Part shown: positions 30,794 through 38,850 of the stretch, one piece after another | Position numbering within the stretch: the first letter of the stretch is position 1 | Layout: each line of letters starts with the position of its first letter | DNA from: an uncultured Oscillibacter sp. | GTDB taxonomy: Bacteria; Bacillota; Clostridia; Oscillospirales; Oscillospiraceae | Direction of reading: 5' to 3' | Length of the DNA stretch: 39,935 nucleotides | Assembly (NCBI GenBank): GCA_902490355.1 | Contig: CABUDN010000005.1 | Location: forward strand, 1 to 39,935 | Notes under the pieces: generated by a model | What the model saw: the letters and a program-made list of their open reading frames with translations, nothing else | Database searches by the model: none | Told to the model about the DNA's origin: nothing | Program-made: the position numbers and the translations under genes

Positions 30794-31615
30794 CTATGCC
30801 GTCTCCAGCTTGTGGGTTTGCGCGTAGTAGAAGAAATACTGCTGCATAATCCCGGCGGCGCTGCCGTACCGGGCAAAGGGATCCTGCCCATGATATGCCC
30901 GGCGGATGATTTTTTGAATCCAGGTGTCAACCGGAGCGCAGGCGGTCCGGCCATAGGCGAACAGCGCCACGCAGTTGGCCACTTTGATTCCCACACCCCG
31001 CACCCGTTCCAGAGCGGCAATCAGTTCGCTGTCAGGAAGGGAGGCAATTCCGGTGAGATCCAGGGTTCCTGAGAGAACCTGGTTCACCGCATCACAGAGG
31101 TAGGATGCCCGGTATCCGGCTTTGCAGGCCATGTAATCCTCCAGGCAAACATCTTTCAACTGCAAGGCGGTCGGAAAGGTATAGAGCGTTTCCGCAGGGG
31201 TCTGTATTTCGGTGCCGTACCGCCGGCTGAGGGTTTCCACCACGGAACGGATGGCGGGGATGCTTTTGCGCTGGGAGACAATGAAGGTGACCAGCGTTTC
31301 CCAGGGGTCCTGGCGCAGAATGCGGATGCCGGCACCGGCCTGGGCGGCTTGTGCCAGAAAGGTGTCCTTCGCCGGAATGGCTTTGCCGATGTCTTGGTAA
31401 TTCCGGTCCAGATCAAAGTACGGCCGCCAGACATGCATCCAGGTATCCGGATCGCAGCTTACCCGGTAAGTTTCCGGAGCCGTTTCTTGTATGTACAGCA
31501 CCTGATTTCCGGTGATAAAGCGGTGGGCACCATTGGGAAGCAATGCGGCGCGGAAGCACTGGCCGCTGTCGGTAATTTTTTGCAGGTCAAACAGGTCGGG
31601 AATGTGTATTTCCAT
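30794..31615 (-). CDS. OGG1-like DNA glycosylase/AP lyase
   Basis: This 273-aa HhH-GPD DNA glycosylase of the OGG1 type has GQCFRA near the N-terminus, LVTFIVSQRKSIPAI (HhH approach helix), and the HhH-GPD motif LERVRGVGIKVANCVALFA with catalytic Lys211. Asp230 is in CAPVDTWI. These enzymes excise 8-oxoguanine or related lesions and can cut at AP sites. Its start lies 29 bases inside the end of the LysR gene, with AAAGGAGG inside that gene, so it is co-transcribed with the regulator. Confidence 0.92.
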   Translation of the reverse strand: MEIHIPDLFDLQKITDSGQCFRAALLPNGAHRFITGNQVLYIQETAPETYRVSCDPDTWMHVWRPYFDLDRNYQDIGKAIPAKDTFLAQAAQAGAGIRILRQDPWETLVTFIVSQRKSIPAIRSVVETLSRRYGTEIQTPAETLYTFPTALQLKDVCLEDYMACKAGYRASYLCDAVNQVLSGTLDLTGIASLPDSELIAALERVRGVGIKVANCVALFAYGRTACAPVDTWIQKIIRRAYHGQDPFARYGSAAGIMQQYFFYYAQTHKLETA

Positions 31616-32540
31616 GGGAAGCCTCCTTTCGGAAAGAATGGTCCTGTGTTGCTTCCGTACGAAAAGCGGCCAGATTTTTCTGGAGCTGTTCCTGGAACAG
31701 TTCCATGGCCCGGGAGAAACTCTGCGATTTTTTCCACACCAAGTACATTCCCAGCTCCAGCTTGGGATTCAGGGGACGGAAGCAGAGGTCGCTGCCGGTG
31801 GTATTGACCAGCTTGTCCAGAGCGAAGGCATAGCCCATGCCTTCTGAGACCATCAGCGAGGCGTTGTAAATCAGATTGTACGTGGAAACGGTGTGCAGAT
31901 CCGACGGTTCTTTTCCCAGCCAGCGGTAGAGGCCGCTCTTGTTATCCACCTGTCGGGAGAGAATGAGCGGTTTATCCCACAGGTCCTGGGGGGCGATGGA
32001 GTCCTTTTCTGCCAGCGGGCTGCTGCGCCGCATCAAAACACCCCACGTGTCTTTCATGGGCAGCTCCAGATAGCAATACTTCGTTTTATCGATATCTCCC
32101 AGGAGAATTCCAAAGTCCAGCAGTCCCTTATCCAGGCGTTCACACACATCCACGGCATCACCGCTGACGATGTGAAACAAAATGTTCGGATAACGCTGCT
32201 GAACCGCGTGGGCAACTCTGGCGATCTGCCGGACCCCATCGGTCTCGCCGGTGCCGATGTAAATATCGCCGCTGATCGTTTCGTCGGATTGAGTCAGTTC
32301 TTTTTCAGTTCGGCCCACCAAATCCAGAATTTCTTCCGCCCGCTTTCGCAGCAGCATGCCGTCCTGGGTGAGTGTGATTTTCCGGTTGCCCCGGATCATC
32401 AGCTGTTTGCCCAGCTCCTCCTCCAGCTCCCGGAGCTGTCGGGAGAGTGTGGGCTGGGTCAGATGCAGGGAATGGGCTGCCGCTGAAATATTTTGTTCTC
32501 TTGCCACCGCAAGGAAGTACTGCAAAACGCGCAATTCCAT
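31587..32540 (-). CDS. LysR family transcriptional regulator
   Basis: This 317-aa LysR protein has a normal N-terminal HTH (ELRVLQYFLAVAREQNISAA, LTQPTLSRQLRELEEELG) and a periplasmic-binding-like effector domain. ATG at 32540 is chosen because AGGAGG lies eight bases upstream; a GTG nine bases earlier is in frame but badly spaced. The promoter at 32564-32593 and the divergent operon promoter at 32621-32649 share a gap with a LysR box. The C-terminal codons overlap the OGG-like gene by 29 nt. The inducer is unknown. Confidence 0.93.
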   Translation of the reverse strand: MELRVLQYFLAVAREQNISAAAHSLHLTQPTLSRQLRELEEELGKQLMIRGNRKITLTQDGMLLRKRAEEILDLVGRTEKELTQSDETISGDIYIGTGETDGVRQIARVAHAVQQRYPNILFHIVSGDAVDVCERLDKGLLDFGILLGDIDKTKYCYLELPMKDTWGVLMRRSSPLAEKDSIAPQDLWDKPLILSRQVDNKSGLYRWLGKEPSDLHTVSTYNLIYNASLMVSEGMGYAFALDKLVNTTGSDLCFRPLNPKLELGMYLVWKKSQSFSRAMELFQEQLQKNLAAFRTEATQDHSFRKEASHGNTHSRPV

Positions 32541-32563
32541 GGAGAACACCTCCTGTCCGCTTT

Positions 32564-32593
32564 ATTATAACGGAACACAACCATAGTTTTCAA
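32564..32593 (-). promoter_or_regulatory. LysR gene promoter
   Basis: On the minus strand TTGAAA (32588-32593), 18 nt, TATAAT (32564-32569), 23 nt before the LysR start. Confidence 0.8.
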
Positions 32594-32610
32594 GCATGGC
32601 TGTGCATTCG

Positions 32611-32629
32611 CAATAGGTATTTGTTATTG
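32611..32629. promoter_or_regulatory. LysR box (CAATA-N9-TATTG)
   Basis: CAATA (32611-32615) and TATTG (32625-32629) form an inverted repeat. It contains T-N11-A (32614 and 32626), the classical LysR recognition pattern, and overlaps the -35 of the plus-strand operon promoter. Confidence 0.65.
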
Positions 32630-32649
32630 AAGAGCTGGGGTGCTACAAT
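32621..32649 (+). promoter_or_regulatory. Promoter of the acetyltransferase-flavoprotein operon
   Basis: TTGTTA (32621-32626), 17 nt, TACAAT (32644-32649), 33 nt before the ATG at 32682. Confidence 0.75.
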
Positions 32650-32681
32650 GAAAGCACCAAAATCAAAATCAGGAGTGTCAG

Positions 32682-33263
32682 ATGGATTTAGAAGCATATT
32701 TGGAACATTTGAACAGCGGAGAGCCGGTTACCGGCGGCAGCGAGGCCCACTTGTTCATGCATGGTGTCAGCCAGGAGGCGCTGCGGATCACAGCAGAGAT
32801 CAACGGAAGCTACCATGAGCCAAAGCAGCTGCGGGCCCTGTTTTCCCAGCTCATCGGCCAGCCGGTGGATGAGAGTTTTGCCCTGTTTCCGCCCTTCCAC
32901 ACCGACTGCGGGAAAAACATCCATATCGGCAAACGGGTCTTTATCAATATGGGCTGCAAATTTCAGGACCAGGGCGGAATTTTTATCGGAGACGGCGCCC
33001 TGATCGGTCACAACGTGGTTTTGGCCACGCTGAACCATGCCATGTCGCCCAACCATCGCGGCACCATGATTCCGGCGCCGATTCATATCGGCAGGAATGT
33101 CTGGATTGGATCCAATGCCACCGTTTTGCCCGGTGTTACCATTGGGGATGGCGCGATTGTGGCGGCCGGGGCTGTGGTGACCCGGGACGTTCCGGAAAAT
33201 ACAATTGTAGGCGGCGTGCCCGCCAGAGTGATGCGGCATTTACGTGAGGAGGAACTGCAATGA
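32682..33263 (+). CDS. Sugar O-acetyltransferase (maltose/galactoside type)
   Basis: This 193-aa LbH enzyme has an N-terminal helical region followed by hexapeptide repeats (IHIGKRVFINMGCKFQDQGG, IGDGALIGHNVV, VWIGSNATVLPGVTIGDGAI). Catalytic His119 is in LNHAMSP. The family acetylates sugars or small alcohols with acetyl-CoA. It is the first gene of the LysR-divergent operon and overlaps the flavoprotein gene by ATGA. Substrate not inferable. Confidence 0.93.
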   Translation: MDLEAYLEHLNSGEPVTGGSEAHLFMHGVSQEALRITAEINGSYHEPKQLRALFSQLIGQPVDESFALFPPFHTDCGKNIHIGKRVFINMGCKFQDQGGIFIGDGALIGHNVVLATLNHAMSPNHRGTMIPAPIHIGRNVWIGSNATVLPGVTIGDGAIVAAGAVVTRDVPENTIVGGVPARVMRHLREEELQ

Positions 33264-33799
33264 GCAAGCATATTTTGATCATTTCCACCAGCCCCCGGAA
33301 GGGCGGCAACTCAGATGTTCTGGCGGATGAATTTGCCCGGGGGGCCCAAGAGGCCGGGAACCATGTGGAGAAGGTGGCGCTGTACGATCAGACGGTGGGG
33401 TTCTGCAAGGGGTGCCTTGCCTGCCAGAGTACCGGACGCTGTGTCATTGACGATGACGCAGCTGCCATTGTGCAAAAGATGCTGACGGCAGATGTGATCG
33501 TGTTTGCCACCCCCATTTATTACTACGAAATGTGCGGGCAGATGAAGACCATGTTGGACCGGTCTAATCCCCTGTTTTCCGCTGATTACCGGTTCCGGGA
33601 CATTTACCTTCTGGCCGCTGCGGCGGAAGAGGATGAACACACGGTGGATGGCGCGGTTGCTGGACTTTCGGGCTGGATCGCCTGCTTTGAAAAGTCCCGC
33701 CTGGCCGGGACAGTTTTTGCCGGCGGTGTGACCTCTGTGGGGGAGATTCAGGGACATCCCGCACTGAAAAAAGCCTATGAGATGGGCAGAAGCATTTGA
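33260..33799 (+). CDS. Flavodoxin-fold Fe-S flavoprotein oxidoreductase (copy 2)
   Basis: This is a 179-aa protein. KHILIISTSPRKGGNS is the FMN loop, and PIYYYEMCGQMKTMLDR the second contact. Residues 49-61 hold C-x2-C-x2-C-x5-C (CKGCLACQSTGRC), an Isf-type [4Fe-4S] ligand set placed exactly as in the HxlR-linked protein at 15708-16253. Reduction of quinones or small electrophiles is likely. It overlaps the acetyltransferase stop (ATGA) and precedes a dienelactone-hydrolase-like enzyme. Confidence 0.91.
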   Translation: MSKHILIISTSPRKGGNSDVLADEFARGAQEAGNHVEKVALYDQTVGFCKGCLACQSTGRCVIDDDAAAIVQKMLTADVIVFATPIYYYEMCGQMKTMLDRSNPLFSADYRFRDIYLLAAAAEEDEHTVDGAVAGLSGWIACFEKSRLAGTVFAGGVTSVGEIQGHPALKKAYEMGRSI

Positions 33800-33830
33800 G
33801 AAAATTGGGAACCATTGAGGAGGAAAACAC

Positions 33831-34805
33831 ATGCATTCTCGATATGATGGATACTCATTTCCGCTGCGGAACACGGTTACGCGGGAGAAGGTGCGGTTTC
33901 ACAATCGCTACGGCGTAGAACTGGCGGGGGATTTGTACCTGCCCAAGGAAGCGGAGGGGAAGCTGGCTGCTGTGGCGGTGTCCGGTCCCTTTGGCGCCGT
34001 GAAGGAGCAGTGCTCCGGACTGTATGCGGAAGAACTGGCGTCCCGGGGCTTTGCAGCACTTGCCTTTGATCCCTCCTTTACCGGAGAGAGCGGCGGCACG
34101 GTGCGGAACGTGGCCTCTCCCGACATCAACACCGAGGATTTTTCCGCCGCGGTGGATTTCCTCTCCACCCGGGACTTTGTGGACCCGGAGAAGGTGGGAA
34201 TCCTGGGGATCTGCGGCTGGGGCGGCATGGCATTGAACGCCGTCGCCATGGATACCCGAATCAAGGCTACCGTCACGGCCACCATGTACGATATGACCCG
34301 GGTAAACGCCAAGGGGTATTTTGATGCCGCCGACAGCGCCGATGCCCGGTATGAGACGAAAAAAGCCCTGAACACTCAGAGAACGAAGGACTACCGGGAC
34401 GGTACCTATGCCCGGGCCGGCGGCGTGGTGGATCCGCTTCCGGAGGATGCTCCGTTCTTCGTAAAAGACTATTACGACTACTACAAGACGGAGCGGGGCT
34501 ATACGGAGCGGTCCCTCAACTCCAATGACGGCTGGAATGTGACGTCGTCTCTGTCCTTTCTCAATATGCCCATCCTGCGCTACAGCCATGAGATCCGCAG
34601 CGCAGTGCTGATGATCCATGGAGAGAAGGCACACTCCTGCTATTTCAGCCGCGACGCCTTTGCCGACATGGTGCGGGATAACCCCTATGCCGAAAACAAG
34701 GAGCTGCTCATCATTCCCGACGCGGTCCATACGGATCTCTATGATCGAAAGGAGATCATTCCCTTCGACAAGATCGAGCAGTTCTTCCGGGAATATTTGC
34801 AGTAA
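33831..34805 (+). CDS. Alpha/beta hydrolase with Cys nucleophile, YcjY/dienelactone-like
   Basis: This 324-aa alpha/beta hydrolase has its nucleophile elbow as LGICGWGG, so Cys128 takes the place of the usual Ser. This is the arrangement found in dienelactone hydrolases and in YcjY-like proteins. AVSGPFGAVKEQCS is the oxyanion region and PDAVHTDLYD carries the His. The start follows GAGGAG. It probably opens a lactone or thioester-like substrate, but none can be named. It belongs to the LysR-divergent operon. Confidence 0.9.
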   Translation: MHSRYDGYSFPLRNTVTREKVRFHNRYGVELAGDLYLPKEAEGKLAAVAVSGPFGAVKEQCSGLYAEELASRGFAALAFDPSFTGESGGTVRNVASPDINTEDFSAAVDFLSTRDFVDPEKVGILGICGWGGMALNAVAMDTRIKATVTATMYDMTRVNAKGYFDAADSADARYETKKALNTQRTKDYRDGTYARAGGVVDPLPEDAPFFVKDYYDYYKTERGYTERSLNSNDGWNVTSSLSFLNMPILRYSHEIRSAVLMIHGEKAHSCYFSRDAFADMVRDNPYAENKELLIIPDAVHTDLYDRKEIIPFDKIEQFFREYLQ

Positions 34806-34825
34806 GCGCCGGAGGAGGAACGCCT

Positions 34826-35593
34826 ATGGTAAGAGGATTGTGCATCCTGTTGATGGTTCTGAGCCTGTGCGCCTGCGGGACAAGAAGCGATCTTCCGGAA
34901 TCCGAATCTGTGCCGTCCCGGACAGAGTGGACCCGGCCGGAGGAAGCGTCTGCCGGACAAACGGCCGATGACCTGCCGGACGAAGAGGACGAAAAGAGCG
35001 CTGCCGATGAGCCGTCTGCCCAGGGAATTCCGGAATCGGAGGAGTCCGGGCAGGTACAGGCCGCGCAGTCCCCGGCGCAGGACACAGCGGGCCAAGCAGC
35101 GATCCAAACGGCACCGGCGGAGCAGCTGTCCGAAGATGTTCCGCCGGAGAAGGCAGAAGTTGCCGCCCCCGGCACGGAGATTTCCGAGGAGAAAGCTCCT
35201 GCGGAACCCGCAGAGGAGGAGCCGAGCACATCCAGTGAGGAGGAATCCATGTTGAACATCAAAGTGGGAGACCATACCCTATTGGCGGTCTGGGAGGAGA
35301 ACAGCTCCGCCGAGGCGTTTCGGGAGCTCCTTTCCCAGGGACCTCTGACTGTGGAGATGGAGGACTATGGCGGCTTTGAGAAGGTGGGGGACCTGGGCAC
35401 GACGCTGCCCCGGAACGATACCCAGATTACCACACAGCCTGGGGACGTGATTCTCTATCAGGGCAATCAAATTACCATCTACTACGGTACGAACACCTGG
35501 AATTTTACCAGGCTTGCCAGGATTGCCGATCCCAGTGATTTGAAGGAAAAACTGGGAGATGGAACGGTTTGCGTGACATTTTCACTTGAATAG
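34826..35593 (+). CDS. Cyclophilin-like-fold lipoprotein
   Basis: This 255-aa protein has a lipobox-like signal (MVRGLCILLMVLSLCAC, lipidated Cys17), an acidic Pro/Glu/Ala-rich stalk to about residue 140, and a C-terminal domain with VGDHTLLAVWEENSSAEAF and DVILYQGNQITIYYG. This matches the cyclophilin-like fold (PF18050) of small clostridial proteins that accompany LysR/flavodoxin clusters. Catalytic prolyl isomerase residues are not evident. It is exported, unlike its cytoplasmic neighbours. Confidence 0.88.
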   Translation: MVRGLCILLMVLSLCACGTRSDLPESESVPSRTEWTRPEEASAGQTADDLPDEEDEKSAADEPSAQGIPESEESGQVQAAQSPAQDTAGQAAIQTAPAEQLSEDVPPEKAEVAAPGTEISEEKAPAEPAEEEPSTSSEEESMLNIKVGDHTLLAVWEENSSAEAFRELLSQGPLTVEMEDYGGFEKVGDLGTTLPRNDTQITTQPGDVILYQGNQITIYYGTNTWNFTRLARIADPSDLKEKLGDGTVCVTFSLE

Positions 35594-35616
35594 GTTGGAT
35601 AGGAGGCATTACTGAT

Positions 35617-36369
35617 ATGGCAGTGAAACAGACAGCGGGCAGAGATGCCTTGGGGGAGTTTGCGCCCAAGTTTGCACAGCTGAATGATGATGTACTGTTC
35701 GGAGAGGTTTGGAGCCGGGAAGAGCAGCTTCCCCTGCGGGACCGGTCCTTGGTCACTGTTGTGGCCCTGATGGCGCAGGGGCTGGTGGACAGCTCTTTCC
35801 AATACCACCTGGCCACTGCCCGGAAAAACGGCATTACCCGGCAGGAAATTGCCGAGATTTTGACCCATGCGGCCTTCTACGCCGGCTGGCCCAAGGCCTG
35901 GGCCGCCTTCCGCATGGCCAAGGAAGTTTGGGCCGACGCAGAGGAAGGTGACGGGAAGGCCCGGCATCAAAAGGAAATGGTCTTCCCCATTGGGGCACCC
36001 AACGACGCCTTTGCCCAGTATTTTGCGGGACAGAGCTATCTGCAGCCCCTCTCTTCCAGTCAGGTGGGCGTGTACAATGTCACATTTGAGCCGGGCTGCC
36101 GCAACAACTGGCACATCCATCATGCAAGCAAAGGCGGCGGACAGATTCTGATCTGCGCAGCCGGCCAGGGCTGGTATCAGGAATGGGGAAAGCCGGCCCG
36201 GAAACTGCAGCCCGGCGATGTGGTCAACATCCCGCCGGAAGTGAAGCACTGGCACGGCGCCGCGGCAGACAGCTGGTTCTCTCATCTGGCCCTGGAAGTG
36301 CCCGGCGAGGATTGCTCCAACGAGTGGCTGGAAGCTGTCTCGGATGCAGAATATGGTAATTTAACCTGA
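35617..36369 (+). CDS. Carboxymuconolactone decarboxylase-cupin fusion
   Basis: This is a 250-aa two-domain protein. Residues about 20-110 are CMD/AhpD-like (RDRSLVTVVALMAQG, YHLATARKNGITRQEIAEIL); the AhpD redox Cys pair is absent. Residues about 140-230 are a cupin with metal-ligand His in NNWHIHHA and in VKHWHG. Such fusions are common near flavodoxins in Clostridia; the reaction is not established. It closes the LysR-divergent operon. Confidence 0.92.
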   Translation: MAVKQTAGRDALGEFAPKFAQLNDDVLFGEVWSREEQLPLRDRSLVTVVALMAQGLVDSSFQYHLATARKNGITRQEIAEILTHAAFYAGWPKAWAAFRMAKEVWADAEEGDGKARHQKEMVFPIGAPNDAFAQYFAGQSYLQPLSSSQVGVYNVTFEPGCRNNWHIHHASKGGGQILICAAGQGWYQEWGKPARKLQPGDVVNIPPEVKHWHGAAADSWFSHLALEVPGEDCSNEWLEAVSDAEYGNLT

Positions 36370-36412
36370 GTGAAAACCGCGGCGTGTTCCGTGCACACGG
36401 ACGACTGATCGT

Positions 36413-36446
36413 AAACGGCTCCTGCCTGTTTGGGCGGGAGCCGTTT
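36413..36446 (+). terminator. Hairpin after the CMD-cupin gene (no T-run)
   Basis: AAACGGCTCCTGCC (36413-36426) pairs with 36433-36446 across one G-U, loop TGTTTG. The downstream sequence is not T-rich beyond the stem's own TTT, so it is a weak or Rho-assisted terminator. Confidence 0.55.
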
Positions 36447-36518
36447 GGCGTGCTGCTGCGGGGAACCGGTGCGTTCCGAACGGGCTGTGACGGCTGCAGC
36501 TGACCGGGGATCTCGCTC

Positions 36519-36547
36519 TTTACATCTGCATGAAAAACTGCTATACT
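36519..36547 (+). promoter_or_regulatory. Promoter of the cbiK-hemA operon
   Basis: TTTACA (36519-36524), 17 nt, TATACT (36542-36547). Transcription would start about 36554, leaving a ~190-nt untranslated leader before cbiK. Confidence 0.82.
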
Positions 36548-36553
36548 TGCCAT

Positions 36554-36743
36554 GATTTGAACAGAAAATGCCCTGCCGTAAGCGGCTTTGCGGCGGACCA
36601 CGGGATTCCGATGCGTATTTGCGGCCTGCGGCCGGACAGGCAGTTTTGAAAGCCCCCGCAGGCGGCTGGGGCCCAGTATGCTCTCTCCGCTTTGAGAGAG
36701 CATTTTTTGTTGTGTGGATTTCATTCGGAGGGGAGGAACGGGA
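36554..36743 (+). ncRNA. Structured leader with terminator, candidate riboswitch
   Basis: This ~190-nt leader precedes the cobaltochelatase gene. Visible hairpins are CGGCC/GGCCG at 36622-36634, GCCCC/GGGGC at 36652-36672, and an intrinsic terminator at 36678-36703. The class is not recognised: I see neither the cobalamin-riboswitch box nor a T-box. A metal, corrinoid or haem-responsive attenuator is inferred from position only. Confidence 0.6.
36678..36708 (+). terminator. Intrinsic terminator in the leader of cbiK
   Basis: ATGCTCTCTC (36678-36687) pairs perfectly with 36694-36703, loop CGCTTT, followed by TTTTTGTTG. It stands about 40 nt before the cbiK start and after the promoter, so read-through must be conditional for the operon to be expressed. 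Confidence 0.9.
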
Positions 36744-37622
36744 ATGGATACCCGGTGCGCGGTTTTGGCTGTTTCATTCGGGACCCGGTTTCCCGATGCC
36801 TGGCAGACCGGCATTGCGCCCATTGAGCGCGAGCTTGCCGATGCCCTGCCGGGGTTTGCTCTGCGCCGGGCCTCTACCGGAGAGATACTCCGCCGCATTC
36901 CGGGGGGCATGAATGTGCCTGATGTCCCGCAGGCCTTGGACCAACTCCGAATGGAGGGGTACCGCTGCGTTCTTATCCAGCCTCTTTTCCTGACTCCGGG
37001 GGAAGAGTTTGACCAGCTCAAAGCGCAGGCCGCGCCATTTTCCGCAGACGGATTTTCCCTGGCTGTGGGGGCGCCGCTGCTGGATACTCCGGAGGACTGC
37101 ACGGCACTTTCCCGGGCCCTGCTGAATTCTCTGGAGTCGCCCCGGCCGGATGAGGCTCTGGTGCTGATGGGGCATGGCAGCCTGCACCATTCCAATGGGG
37201 AATTCCTTCGCATGGAACAGGCCCTCCGAACGGAGGGGCGGCCGGATGCTTTTGTGGGCGTCATGCGGGGAGAGCCTGGTTTGGACCGGGTTCTTGCCGC
37301 CGTGCATCGCAGACCTCATGTGCGTGCCGTTCAGCTCCACCCTCTGCTGATTACTGCCGGCATGCATGCCCGCCGGGACCTGGCCGGGCCCGGCGATACA
37401 TCCTGGCGGACGCGCTTGGAAGCGGCGGGTTATCCTGTGCGCTGCACCCTGCGGGGACTGGGAGAATATCCCGCCGTGCGCCGCTTGTTCGTACACCATG
37501 CCCTGGCCGCCGGAGCCCGGGCCCATTTTCCCTGCGCCGTGTCCGGCGGCGGGGACACCAGAGCTCCGGACGGCGCAGAGGCACCGTTATCTTTTCCCAA
37601 CCGAGAGGCACCGCTGTTATGA
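36744..37622 (+). CDS. cbiK: Sirohydrochlorin cobaltochelatase, CbiK type
   Basis: This 292-aa enzyme inserts Co2+ into sirohydrochlorin in the anaerobic cobalamin pathway. AVLAVSFGT, LMGHGSLHH (His144) and LLITAGMHARRDLAG (His208) match the two metal-binding His of Salmonella CbiK (His145 and His207). The C-terminus is extended by some 40 residues, low in structure. ATG at 36744 follows GGGAGGA. It overlaps hemA by ATGA. A long leader with a terminator lies upstream, suggesting regulated expression. Confidence 0.95.
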   Translation: MDTRCAVLAVSFGTRFPDAWQTGIAPIERELADALPGFALRRASTGEILRRIPGGMNVPDVPQALDQLRMEGYRCVLIQPLFLTPGEEFDQLKAQAAPFSADGFSLAVGAPLLDTPEDCTALSRALLNSLESPRPDEALVLMGHGSLHHSNGEFLRMEQALRTEGRPDAFVGVMRGEPGLDRVLAAVHRRPHVRAVQLHPLLITAGMHARRDLAGPGDTSWRTRLEAAGYPVRCTLRGLGEYPAVRRLFVHHALAAGARAHFPCAVSGGGDTRAPDGAEAPLSFPNREAPLL

Positions 37623-38806
37623 AAATTTGCATGACCGGCCTGGACGATGTTCAGGCCCCCATTGAACTGCGCGAACAACTGAGCTTTACCAAGTCCGCCG
37701 CCGCGGAGCTGGACCGCCGTATGGTGGAACTGGGCTGCCGGGGAGCCGTGGTGCTGTCCACCTGCAACCGCACGGAAGTCTACCTCTCCCTGGGCGAGGG
37801 ACAGGATCTCGATCCCCGGGTGCTGCTTTGCCAGGCCGTCGGGATTTCCTCCGGCGTGTTTGACCATGCCTTCATCACCCGGTGGGGAGTCGACTGTGCC
37901 CGCCATCTGATGGAAGTGGCCTGCGGACTGCGCTCCCAGATCCTGGGAGAGGATCAGATCCTCACCCAGGTCAAAGCTGCCGTGGCCCTGGCGCGGGAAG
38001 CTGGCAGCGCCGACGGCGTGCTGGAGACACTCTTCCGCACCGCTGCCGCCTGCGGCAAGTCCGCCAAGGCGGGCGGGCGGCTCAGCGGCGTGCCTACCTC
38101 GGCGGCCCACCGGGCTGTGGAGGTTTTGCGGGAGCGGCTGGGAACACTGGAGGGAAGGTCCGCCCTGGTCATCGGCAACGGGGAGATGGGCCGTCTGGCT
38201 GCGGCACTGCTGCGGGAGGCGGGCTGCCGGGTATGCGTCACCCTGCGGACTTACCGCCACGGGGAGACGGTGGTGCCTGCCGGATGCTCTGTAGTGCCCT
38301 ATGAGGCGCGCTATGCGGCCATGGAGGGGACGGACATGGTTCTTTCCGCCACGACCAGTCCCCATTACACCGTGACGCTGGAGCCCTTTTGCGGGGTGTC
38401 CCGTCCGCCCCGGATTCTGGTGGACTTGGCCATTCCCCGGGATATCCAGCCGGAGCTGGCAGAACGTGCTGCCGAATTGACCCTTCTCAACATCGATGAC
38501 CTCCATCAAAACATCCCCACAGACCAGGCGGCGCTGGACCGGGTTCATGCTGCGGTGGAGGTGTATCTGAACCGGTTTTATCAGTGGAATACATACCGGG
38601 AGAGTCTCCCGGCTTTGGAGACGCTCAAAGACGCCCTGCGCCAAAGAGTGCGGGCATATCTGGAGGCGGGCATGGACCCGGAGGAGGCGGCGGATCTGGC
38701 AGTGGACAAGGCCGTGGAACTCATCGCCGGGGGACTGCCCGAGACGATCTCGGCGGACGCACTGGAAGCGTGTGCTGCCCGCATCCGGCAGCATACCCGC
38801 TCCTGA
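37619..38806 (+). CDS. hemA: Glutamyl-tRNA reductase
   Basis: This 395-aa enzyme makes glutamate-1-semialdehyde from Glu-tRNA with NADPH, the first step of C5 tetrapyrrole synthesis. STCNRTE (Cys49 nucleophile), GEDQIL, and VIGNGEMGRLAAAL (NADPH site) are present, with the C-terminal dimerisation helix. It overlaps cbiK by ATGA, so the two are translated together. Confidence 0.96.
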   Translation: MKICMTGLDDVQAPIELREQLSFTKSAAAELDRRMVELGCRGAVVLSTCNRTEVYLSLGEGQDLDPRVLLCQAVGISSGVFDHAFITRWGVDCARHLMEVACGLRSQILGEDQILTQVKAAVALAREAGSADGVLETLFRTAAACGKSAKAGGRLSGVPTSAAHRAVEVLRERLGTLEGRSALVIGNGEMGRLAAALLREAGCRVCVTLRTYRHGETVVPAGCSVVPYEARYAAMEGTDMVLSATTSPHYTVTLEPFCGVSRPPRILVDLAIPRDIQPELAERAAELTLLNIDDLHQNIPTDQAALDRVHAAVEVYLNRFYQWNTYRESLPALETLKDALRQRVRAYLEAGMDPEEAADLAVDKAVELIAGGLPETISADALEACAARIRQHTRS

Positions 38807-38850
38807 GGCGGCGTACCCTGGGAACACCTGAAACAGAAAGGCGGTGCGGC

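Noticed and set aside
36554..36743. Cobalamin riboswitch or T-box in the cbiK leader
   Set aside because: I searched by eye for the B12 box and for the T-box GGTGG/ACCGCG signature and did not find either; the leader is kept only as an unclassified candidate.
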